The notes under the pieces were generated by a model. The model was not told where the DNA came from. It did not search any database and worked only from the letters and a program-made list of their open reading frames with translations. The translations under genes were made by a program, and so were the position numbers. Positions 34,174-43,991 of a stretch of 64,000 nt of DNA are shown piece by piece. Positions within the stretch are counted from its first letter, which is position 1; each line of letters starts with the position of its first letter. The DNA is from Mytilinidion resinicola (taxonomy: Eukaryota; Ascomycota; Dothideomycetes; Mytilinidiales; Mytilinidiaceae), in NCBI RefSeq assembly GCF_010093595.1, contig NW_022985463.1:476804-540803 (forward strand). The letters are read 5' to 3'.

Positions 34174-35553
34174 ATGCTCACCTTCCGCCGCGCACTGGTC
34201 CTCGCGGCCGCCATCCTCACCCTCTTCTTCATCTTCCACTCCTCGCACCGCGATCCGCCGCGGATCCACAACGCCAAAGACCACCCTAAGCCCGCCTCCT
34301 TAACCAAAACGACGCAGAAGGAATCAGCCTCGAAGCAGGAGACCACCGAGCCGCCCAAACACAATGACGTGACGTCCTGGAAGGCCCCCGGCAGCACCCA
34401 GGTGCCTGCCCAGAAGCCGAAAACCCAGATTCCGCTGGCTGAGCTCCGCAAACGGCCCCTGCGCGCCCAGCTCGAGTACCAATACCCTTACGACGTCGAG
34501 GCCAAGTTCCCGGCATACATCTGGCAGACATGGAAATACACACCCGCGTCGGGCGACTTCGAGCCCATGTTCCGCGAGGCAGAGGCCAGCTGGACCATTA
34601 TGCACCCAACCTTCGTCCACGAGGTCATTACCGACAAGGTTGCCAAGCACCTGATGAGACATCTCTATGCGTCAGTTCCCGAGGTTCTCGAGGCATACGA
34701 GGCGCTGCCATTGCCCATCCTGAAGGCCGACTTCTTCCGCTACCTCATCTTGCTGGCGAGAGGGGGGATATACTCTGACATTGACACGGCGGCGCTGAAG
34801 AGCGCAATCGAATGGGTGCCGGGTGACGTCCCAAGAAACACTTTTGGCATGGTCATTGGCATTGAGGCTGATCCAGACAGGCCAGACTGGGCGGATTGGT
34901 ACTCGCGAAGGATCCAGTTTTGCCAGTGGACCATCCAAGCCAAGCCCGGCCACCCTGTTCTCCGCGAGATCGTCGCCAACATCACCATGGAGACCCTCAA
35001 GCGCAAATCAGAGGGCCGCCTCACAAAGGATTACAAGTCAATTGTTGAGTTCACCGGCCCAGCGCTGTGGACCGACATCGTATTCAACTTCTTCAATGAC
35101 CCTGACTACTTCGACATGTCCACCAGCAAAGGCAACATCACCTGGGAGCACTTCACCGGCATGACTTCCGCGAAGAAGGTCGGTGATGTGGTCGTATTAC
35201 CCATCACTAGCTTCAGCCCTGGCATCCGAACCATGAACGCAGGCGAGGACGATGACCCAATGGCATTCGTGAAACACAACTTTGAAGGTATGCTTTGACA
35301 CCTGTCGTTTTGTTCAATTCCGTCACTCTCCATCATACGACCGCATCCTGTGCATGTACTACATGCTTCTTGTCATCCTCGCATGCCTCGCACCAAAGTT
35401 GTTCGGGACCGTACCACCCCTTAACCCTGCATCGTCCCATCCCGTCATTTATCTGCACTACAAACTGTGCAAGCGAGGTTGCTAACGATCCCTGCAACAG
35501 GCACCTGGAAACCCGCCGAGGAGCGCCATATTGGTGAAATCTTCTCCGGATAG
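34174..35553 (+). CDS. OCH1: Initiation-specific alpha-1,6-mannosyltransferase, OCH1 family
   Basis: Exons 34174-35287 and 35501-35553, with a long 213-nt intron carrying a GCTAAC branch point, give 388 residues. It is a type II Golgi protein: a short cytosolic start (MLTFRRAL), a signal anchor ALVLAAAILTLFFIFH, then a Lys/Thr/Pro-rich stem to about residue 105. The catalytic domain shows IWQTWKYTP, KADFFRYLILLARGGIYSDIDTAAL with the DxD motif at residues 202-204, then FTGPALWTDIVF and LPITSFSPGI. Och1 adds the first alpha-1,6-mannose to N-glycan cores to start outer-chain mannan. Paralogues of the family exist in fungi, so the exact orthologue is likely rather than proven. Confidence 0.92.
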
Positions 35554-36639
35554 GACCCTCCCTTCCGTCTCAATCTTCGTACCACACAATATCACGAACC
35601 CTGGTCTCAACCATCCCCTTCCTACATCCCTACAAACTTGCTCCACTGTCACCGAACACGCTCTGACATAATATCCTGAACCTGTACACCACACGAACCC
35701 GCACACTTTCGACTTCTGCATTGCTTGGCGCTGGCTCGGCCTTTTTCCATTTTTATTTTTTTACTTGGCCTTGAAATGAACCACAATTCGAGGGATTTTC
35801 ACTTGAGGGCGCATAGCGCGGCGTATACCTAAAACTGCATCGAGAAGGGCAGGCAGCACGGTGCTTGGATATCTAGACTTTTTCTTCCTATTTTTTTTCT
35901 TAATTGTTTCGTTGATGTGCAGTGGAGTGTTGAAAGCAGTGGAACGGAGTAACATGTAAGTTGGAAGCAGAGTGTGGAGATGAGTCGACGGGACGATGTT
36001 GGATCAGAGAGGGAATGAGGAAGAGAAATGACAAGGACGCGCACGACGATCCGGTTCAAGTGCTGAATTCGGAGCATCGCAACATGGCGATTTGCTGCGC
36101 CAGAGGGGCAGGAGGTTAGACAAACTGACGAGGGGGGTGTCTGGTCTGGTCTGGCATGGGCGGGCAGGCGTTCTTCTCAGTGGGCTCTTGGTTTTTCTTA
36201 GATCTTTTCTGGTTGGATTAGGTGGGTGAGGCGGGATATGCGATATATTGGATATGAAATGGATTCTTGAGAACATGGTCAGATTGGCTCTTGATTGAAA
36301 GTTTTTGTGTTCTTGTTTGCCACTGTCTGAGGTACTCCGGCGCATCAACGGCTATGTGGAAAAGACGTACACACCTACGCAGCGCGAATCTGAAGGTTTC
36401 CGATTGCATGGTATACGGAGTCTGGAAGCACTCTCAAGGAGTGCAGAAATGTGATATAGTGGGTATCTCGACCCCATACGTACTTCCTACCCTTTTCTGG
36501 TAAGTACCCAATTCTCCGATCCATGAATTCAAAACGCCAAATTCCAAGATGTCCTGAGCACATCCAAAAAGCAAATGAGGTATTTCGCATCCGCTCTAAA
36601 CCATGCCTTCTCTATCTCTCGTTCTTCATCTTACCCACT
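35554..36639. other. Intergenic between convergent genes
   Basis: 3' UTR-like sequence with T-runs at 35749 and 35880-35900, and a short GGTCT repeat near 36139-36157. No supported gene. Confidence 0.5.
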
Positions 36640-37134
36640 CTACCGCCGTCGCCCCGTCACAGCCCCAATGACCGTGTCCCAAACCAGCATCAGCGTGTCC
36701 CCCAGACTCGGCCGCCGCTCCTCCTTCTGATGATGATGATCATGATGATGATGATGCTGGTGATGCGAATGCGCGTCGCCGTTCGAGTGGCGGCTGCGAT
36801 GCGACTCGCTCGAGTGTCGCGGGTCTCCGTTCGAGTGATGGCTCCAATGCGACTCACCGGAGTGACGCGCTAGCTCGTTTGAGGGTGGGGAGGGTGACTG
36901 GTGGGAGTGGTGCGAGTGGTGCGAGCGCTGGGATTCGTGGCTCGGGCGGCGGGGTGGGGCCATGACAAGCTGGTTTTGGGAGTATTGGGGCTGCTGGTTG
37001 TATTGTGGTTGTTGGGTGTATTGGGGCTGGGGTTGCTCGTAGTGCACGTGGTTTTGTTGGCTTGAGGTGTATTGAGATTGTTGGTATGGGTAGCCTTGTT
37101 GTTGGGGTGGCGGAAGATAGCCCTGTGTTGACAT
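36640..37134 (-). CDS. Q/H-rich low-complexity small protein (164 aa)
   Basis: Single exon from ATG 37134. The N-terminal third is Gln/Tyr/Pro-rich (QYTQQPQYNQQPQYSQNQ). The middle is Ser/His-rich, with a near-duplicate 15-16-residue unit (RHSGESHWSHHSNGDP and RHSSESHRSRHSNGDA), followed by a His tract (HHQHHHHHDHHH). A short ordered-looking C-terminus (PSLGDTLMLVWDTVIGAVTGRRR) is the only region likely to fold; the GDTLMLVWDTV segment resembles C-termini of other low-complexity fungal proteins. The His tract suggests metal binding, which is inference only. No signal peptide. Confidence 0.65.
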   Translation of the reverse strand: MSTQGYLPPPQQQGYPYQQSQYTSSQQNHVHYEQPQPQYTQQPQYNQQPQYSQNQLVMAPPRRPSHESQRSHHSHHSHQSPSPPSNELARHSGESHWSHHSNGDPRHSSESHRSRHSNGDAHSHHQHHHHHDHHHQKEERRPSLGDTLMLVWDTVIGAVTGRRR

Positions 37135-38259
37135 CTTGAATTTGTATGCAGCCAGGAGATGTGATCGTGAGAGGTGGGGTGCTGTGGCTCGGGAAGCCCT
37201 GCTGGGTGGTGTGGTTGTACGACTTAGTGGTCTGGTGCTAATTGGATTGCTGCTGGGCTAGTTTTCTCGGATTGCTCAGACTTGGTGGATTGGGGTAAGA
37301 GAGCAGCAAACAGGGGATGGACGAGGAAGATATATAAACCCTTCGAGGCTATGTATGCAGTGAAGGGTAGAGTTGGATCGCCTAGCTTCCATGACATAGC
37401 CCGCCATCACGAGCGGCAACCTCCTACCGCGGTCGGAAACGAGTCCGTGGAGTCGGAGATCTGGGGTCAGCAGGGGCACTAAACTTCCTCTGAGGCAATT
37501 CTGCCTGGTGATTCATCACTCGGGTACATCGTAAGCGGGAATGTGTAATCGCCCCCTTCGAGCAGCGTCCAGCCTTGTCTGCCCACCGCCTTTCTTGCTG
37601 CTATTTCGAGCTGCGATGGCAGTTTCAATCACCTGCAGGCACCCCAGTCCGATTCAGCCTTACGAGCGACGACCTCGTGCCATGCTTCACGCCACCCGCT
37701 GTGCCGCCGGTGCGCTTGGCGGCGGTCAGAGGGTGAACGTGATGCCGAAGCCAGCGGGTAGACGGCTGCTGAGGGTGATATGACGTTGGGGATTCTTGGG
37801 GAGAGAGAATCTGCCTTGGCGCCGGTCAGACTGAAGATGAACGCGATCGACGGGCAGGGCATCTTGGATTGGTGTGAGTGAGAGGCTGGCATGGTGCGCC
37901 CTGGCATTAGGGCGGTGGCGAGGAGGGGAACAGTCGTTTGGTTGGTGGGGTGAGGCTGGAGGGTAGGTAGGTATGAAGTGGCAGGTATGAAGTGGTAGTT
38001 CCACAGTTCCGTCTTTTCATACCACTTACGATAGCGAGGCCATACGCAGCATTGTCTGAAGCTCTTGAATCAACATACCATTGTACTTAGTCTTTGAACT
38101 GCTTTACACTAGTGCTTAACGAGAGCAACTAAGCATCAAAGGTCTCCAGAATAGAGAGATTCCCTCGTAGCACACTCTTTGAATTACGTCACAGTCTCAA
38201 CTACAACCGTCTATCCAACTTCCTCATTTTTCGTTCAATTAAGCGTCCAAAGTACAACT
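37135..38259. other. Divergent intergenic region, no gene seen
   Basis: Contains the upstream regions of the minus-strand Q/H-rich gene and of the SDR. A short direct repeat GGTATGAAGTGG occurs around 37970 and 37984. No supported coding frame. Confidence 0.5.
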
Positions 38260-39558
38260 ATGCTAACAACAGACCTAACACCGCACCTCGCCCTAATTAC
38301 CGGCGCAACCGGAGGCATCGGTAAAGCTACCTCTCTGGCTCTTGCGAAGCTGGGATGCAGTATCGCAGTGCACTACCACTCCGCAGAAGATGTTGCCAAG
38401 GAATTAGTTACCGAGTTAAAGGGGATGGGTGTTAGAGCGGAGGCGTTTCGGGCTGACTTGAGTGTTTATGATGAGGTGAGTGATGTTCAGAAGGAAGCGT
38501 GACGGTGTTGTGGTATTTAATGCTTCCATTATTTCCTATGTCCCCCCAGGTTGCTATTGAACACAATTCAATATCTCCATTCAACATTCAACTGCCCTAT
38601 ATTCCAAAGCCACCACCTCAAACTATCTTACTGTCCTCACTCTCATCCTATTATCCATGTCTTCAACCCCCTCCTTTAGGGCCCCCGTGTCCTGAAATCC
38701 CCATATCATCATCGACCTCTCCAACCCGCTCCTCCCCAACCCGCTCCTCCCCAACCCATCTGCGACCCAAAAGCCCCACATCATCATCTCACGCCTTTCC
38801 TAGGTCCGTACCCTCCATGCCTCCGTCACCTCCTCCCTCGGCCACCCGACTATCGTCTACAACAACGCCGGCCTCACCCTAAAACACGGCATCACCTCCA
38901 TCGCCGACATCTCCATCGAAGAATTCGAGCACACGTGGCGCGCAAATACCGGTTCCGCCTTCCTCCTCACTCAGCTGTGTATCCCGGCTATGGAAGCCGC
39001 GGGCTGGGGACGCGTCATCTTTTGCTCGAGTGTGGCGGCGTTCACGGGGGGTGTGGTTGGGCCGCATTATGCGTGAGTGCTCGCTCCCTTTTCGCGTCTG
39101 GGGTGTTGTGCAAGGGAGTGTGAGGAAAGCGGGACAGGGGAATGAGGACAGCGGGATAGGGGAAGGGAGTGGAAAAAGGTGAGGATGGGGCTAAAACTTG
39201 AACAGGAGTTCCAAATCCTCCCTCCACGGCTTGATCCACTGGCTCGCGGGCGCGTATGCGAAGAAAGGGATTACGGTGAATGGGGTTGCGCCGGCGCTGA
39301 TTCAGGAGACGAAGATGTTGCCGGGGAGTAATGAGGAGCTTGCGAAGAGTATGTCCCTTCAGTTTCTTCACCATTGGTCATTCTACGTTGTGGTGTGTAC
39401 CGACTTGAGGGTAGTTGGAAGCTGATTGGCTGTTAGAGATTCCCATCGGACGTCTCGGTACGCCTGACGAGATCGCCGAGACGGTCACCTGGATGGTCAA
39501 GACGGGGTATGTGACAAATAAGGTTGTTGGGGTTGATGGGGGGATGTTTGCACAGTAA
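38260..39558 (+). CDS. Short-chain dehydrogenase/reductase (3-oxoacyl-ACP reductase-like)
   Basis: Four exons, 38260-38475, 38804-39072, 39206-39348 and 39437-39558, encode 249 residues. Coenzyme motif TGATGGIG near residue 14; NNAG in IVYNNAGLT; catalytic Ser in VIFCSSVAA; Tyr and Lys in YASSK, whose Ala codon is split by the second intron; C-terminal VVGVDGGMFAQ. Introns are 328, 133 and 88 nt, unusually long for this window; the first carries a 15-bp minisatellite. Length and motifs fit FabG-like SDRs. The substrate is unknown. The gene is convergent with a decayed alpha/beta-hydrolase 340 bp away. Confidence 0.9.
38721..38757 (+). repeat. 15-bp tandem repeat inside an intron
   Basis: CCAACCCGCTCCTCC at 38721-38735 and 38736-38750 followed by CCAACCC, within the 328-nt first intron of the SDR. 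It may explain part of the intron's length. Confidence 0.85.
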
Positions 39559-39898
39559 CAGATTCTTCGCGTCCACACGCAAAATTCTAAAAACGTTGAA
39601 CTAGCTTTTCCCACTTGTAGTGCAAATACTGTAGTTTTTGGCGCCAAAAAGTGTTGAGCTTGGATGGGTTGTTAATAGGGCTTCAGTCTGTTGATATTGA
39701 GCCGCGAAGAGGCCGGTAGACAAGAGTCTGATTTGGAGGCGAGGTCAAAACACAGGCAACCTGAGCCCAATTTGGCATGCATAGTACTAGACGCCTCCAA
39801 TCGGGCACCGAACTCAAGAGACTCGAAGCCCACAATAATCCGCCAGAGACCCTTCAACCTCCCAGCCCACCCTCCAACTTCCCTCTCCAGGATCCCAT
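39559..39898. other. Intergenic between convergent genes
   Basis: Short 3' flanks of the SDR (plus) and the hydrolase relic (minus). Nothing else seen. Confidence 0.5.
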
Positions 39899-41212
39899 TC
39901 ACTCCTCCAACAACCACCTCATTCCCGCCAGCATATCCCCCCAAAATTCCAGGCCACGCCGCATCGTCGGATAGTTCGCATGAAACATATGCCCGTATCC
40001 AGCGTATAGATCCAGCCTGGTTTCCATGCCGCATGCTAGCAGCTCCCGTTCGTAAAGTAGCATCTCGTCGCGCAGAGGGTCGATGCCACCGATTTGGATG
40101 TAGGCTTTGGCGAGGCCGGAATGACCTGCTGGGTGGTTGAAGGGATACCATAGCCAGGAAGTGGGGTCGGGCTGGTAGGCGGCTGGGAGAGGTTAGAAGT
40201 TTGAAGTAGTGAAAAGAGGGGATGAGCGAGGATATTGGGGAGCAGGAAGTGAATAGCGGCTACAAGTGTATACGGGAGAAGTCGGTGAGCGATGAAGAAG
40301 TAAGCGAATGGCAAAATAGACAGTGAATAGCAAGACGTCAAGTAGTTAAATAACGAGTAGAGCGAGTATTTGGATCGAAAGGAGTTAACATTGCTGCACG
40401 CACCTAAAATAGTATCTATCCCGTCTTTCTTGAGTACCGGGTCACTCTCCGCCTCCTTTCTACTCCGATACTCGTCACGATATTTCTCTGGAACCCCCGT
40501 CAGATTCAACACCGCCGGCGCGCAGAGATACTGTCCCGTGACGGGCGGCTCTAGCTTCTCGTCTCTCGCCATGTGAGCTAGTACTGCGGCGATGTTACCG
40601 CATGCAGATGCGCCTTCGACGATTAAACCAAGGGATGGATCGGCGTTGAAAGATTTGGCGTGCGAGATGGCCCAGGGGAGGGCGTCCCACGAGTCCGTTA
40701 TGGCGGTGGGGAAGGGGTGTTCGGGTGCGAGGCTGGGGCATGCGTCAATTCCAATGTCAGTGGAGCATTGATACCTTAAAAAGGGAAGAAATAGTGCGAG
40801 GGGCAAGAGGGTAAGGGAGAGTACCGGTATTCCACATTCACGCAAATAGCTCCCAGTTCCCTCGTCCACACTCTACAGTTCATCTCCTCATTGGTCAAAT
40901 TGCCCATGCTCCACCCTCCTTCATGATAGGCGACAATTAGTGGACTCTCTCCTTCTTTCGCTTCGGCTCATAAACCCTCACCGCGATCTCACTTCCGTCT
41001 CTGACAAGCACTTGATGGTCCGTTTCGACGACCTCCCCTGGAATCGGGCCTGGAATCGGACTACAAGTGACGCAAGGCCGCGAGATGCTCCGCACGAGAG
41101 GCGCGGTAGCTTAGGATGTCAGCGCCAGTGACGTTAATGGGGTGCGCGGCGACGGCCTCGGTGTAGGTGAGATCGTGCTAGATGCCTTGATGGCTTTCTT
41201 TGAAAGAGGCAT
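39899..41212 (-). pseudogene. Decayed alpha/beta-hydrolase (esterase/lipase, HSL-like fold)
   Basis: The minus-strand pieces, read in order, follow an alpha/beta-hydrolase_3 protein. A 5' piece (LTYTEAVAAHPINVTGAD, then YRASRAEHLAALR), a second (SPIPGPIPGEVVETDHQVLV, then RDGSEIAVRVYEP) and a third (ESPLIVAYHEGGWSMGNLTN) lie in three different frames. The remainder splices well: exons to 40825, 40732-40404 and 40182-39899. These carry LAPEHPFP, the nucleophile motif GASACGN, the acid IGGIDPLRDE and the His GYGHMFH. Thus the catalytic triad is present while the N-terminal 100 codons need at least two or three frame corrections, one at an AG-rich run near 40950. It could still produce a truncated protein from ATG 40905. 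Sequence error is the alternative. Confidence 0.8.
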
Positions 41213-43991
41213 TATAGATCCTTAGACTTTCGTATGGAATGATAGGATTAATATAGGTAAAAAGGGGATCAAATGTGATAAGGGAAGATGAGTTGAATTA
41301 ATGAGTGATGAGTTGATGCTGATGCTGACACTCGCAGAGATCCCAATGGGACAGCGAGAAAATTGATTAGAGTATTACTGGACTTATGATACGGATGCCT
41401 CCATAGAGGAATTAGGTAGATGCATGATATTTTAGTAGTTGAGGTGGTGGTGGCTGCTGATTCTGATGCGAAGCCAGGCGCTGACACTGATGACGTGCGG
41501 GGAGTCGGACTTTGAATGATCCTTGAAATTGCCGAGCTACTAATAAAGAATAGATATGTGAAACCGGTACGACAACGAGTTCATGTTTGATACAGGTACG
41601 CTTTTACACTCATTCTTCGTCTTTCAGGTACACATAGCTAGTAGAAGTGAATGTCTTTCGAAAACACGTGATTTTGAACGTAATCCGAGTACCGGCCCGA
41701 GAACTGTCGACCTTGTCCCTAAGATCCTAATCCTGATGGATGTTTCTGAAGTTGAAAGCTACTTACCAAATTAAAGCTGAGCTCTGGCCCTGTGACTTGC
41801 ACAGAAGGCCGTCTATAGACCGTACCACTCGCGGTTGCTATTATATTGGCATATTTTGCTGCCCCTTTGGCTTTACAAGACGAATTCTGCCACCATTCGT
41901 CAATCCTCCTGATGTGTCACCATAAAGACTGACAAGTCGCGGGCAGGTTACCTTTTGACTGTCAAGAGAGAGCCGGTCTCCAATGTACGAATTCTCGAAG
42001 AAGCGATAAGAAGCTACTGAAATCAAAGCCTCTACCTGCGTAGAAACGCGGAATTGACAGCTCGGTGCATTTGCCGCTGGTACAACCATTTGAAAGCCGT
42101 GAGAACGCCAATGAAAGCGAGCAGGTCGAATTTCCTTCAGGTAGTGGTTCCTCATCTCACCACTACTCAGCATACTCACTTGCCTCTATGCTAATAGCCC
42201 ACTCGGACAACCGCGATGGCCTGCATGGCATCGGGCGTGATGCCGAATTCAAAACGAACGGGGCGAACGTATGCAAGCCCCTCACCCGAAGGGCTCGTGG
42301 CCCCTGTCGCTTCTTGATTACATGCTTTATCTCGTTCGTGTCTGCAATGGCCCAGAGTGAGGCGCTCTTGTATGGGGTGACGCGACGGATGATGCCGATC
42401 TGGTTGTCCGCACAGTGTTGACGCGGGATTGACGCGGTGTTGATGATGCTCGCGGCCCAATAAGGCTGGAGATCTTTGACCGGAGGGACCACGTCGTCGA
42501 TGTGGTGGATCTTGGGGCTCTTTCAGCTGGTACAGCGGCTACCGGTGTCGCTCTAGAACGGTTGCAGTGCTGGCCAACCGTTGAAGCTACATGCTGTCTT
42601 CTGATACACGGCTGTGGCTTCTCTTGGATCATGCGGCATTTTGATGACTCGAAGTCTTTGTGCACTGAAACGATAGGAGAAAGGGACTTGGAACAGCACC
42701 ATACATTGATTTAAGGTTTCATATGCTTAGAAAAGTCTCTGAATTCTTCGAGGTGCAGCTTCGATGGCGTGCTGATGAAGAGACCTGTACCCGGTCCTGA
42801 CCGGATTAGTATCGTCAAGGACTATGCCAGTTGCCACTCCACGATGCCATGGAGGAACCTCAGGGTGCGGCATACGTGCATACTACGTACGAACGACTCG
42901 CGGGGTGGAGTCCGGCACGTTGGGCGCGAAGAAGCCAGCGGACAGTCTCACGTTGAAGAGGCTTCGAGATGTGGAGTTTGTTGCATATCCAAGCCCCTTT
43001 GGGCGCGTGCTCGAGCAACGAGACCTGAACGAGGCCTGAAGAAGTATCACAAGAGCGTCGGTGCAGCGCGACGTGTACAAGAGATCGCAGATCTTTGACT
43101 TTCCAAATGCAGGGCCATCCATGGCGGCGGGCCTAGCAGCCCAACGGTGCTTGGGAGGGGCAGAGGGTGCCATTGTCGAAGTTTCGGCATAGTCTTAAGG
43201 GGAGTCGGCGGAGTCTGGCGGCGAAGAAGGAGATGGACGCCCAACGGTGTTATGTAAGTGGGCGAGGAGAAGGATGCAAATAGGGTGAATGCAGGGGGCG
43301 TCTCTGCGGTCTCCATCAGCCTTCAACATCGGCGCAGGGTCTTTGATCTTGGCAGCCGTGACGTCTGTCGCTCGATGCCCGCTCTCATCACTGGCAGCCC
43401 GCCACAAGTGGCCCATCCAACCTCGATTCACTTCGGGCACACACGACACCCCTATCCGCCCTCTCTACACCAGCCAGGCCCGAATATCTTCGCCCAGGGC
43501 CCTCGCATCAGGAGCCCGAGTGCTGCGAGCCCGTGTTCCCCCACATCCTCGACTCGCATCCTCGCCTCTTGCCTCACACCTGCATCGCCCGCCCTCCACT
43601 GCGCGCTGAGTCCTGGGGCAATCCTGTTCCGGGTGCATCGTTCACGCTCTCTGCCCGACGGCGCCCTGCTGTGCTGCTTGCTCGGCTTCTGCTGCCGCGC
43701 TCGCCGCTTGGGCTGCCCGTGTCGTCTGCTCCGCCGGCTAGCTGCAACTGAGGCCTTCGCCGAGTGCCTCTCCCCACCGCAAGGCCAGCCTGGAGCCAGC
43801 GCAGACGGATATTGCAGCAGCACGAGGGATCCGCCGGCCAGCTCATCTGGCGCCCGTCTTTATCGCCTCTAGCCCGGAATGTACGTCGGTGTCAGCCATT
43901 CTTCCTGTCCGCGCCTCAACAAGCGCATTTCTATCTCGTTTGTTCCTTCAGTCCTGCCCTCGTTGTCTTTCGCGCTGCTAACATCCTCGCC
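41213..43991. other. Gene-poor stretch with minus-strand coding-like debris
   Basis: Minus-strand pieces at about 42510-42163 (VPPVKDLQPYWAASIINTAS), 42660-42540 and 43040-42740 (EVPPWHRGVATGIVLDDTN) look coding but are broken by stops and frame changes; they may be one decayed gene that I cannot name. 43,250-43,990 is GC-rich and is the probable promoter and leader of the next gene, with an upstream in-frame GTG at 43764 that is not a start. Confidence 0.4.
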
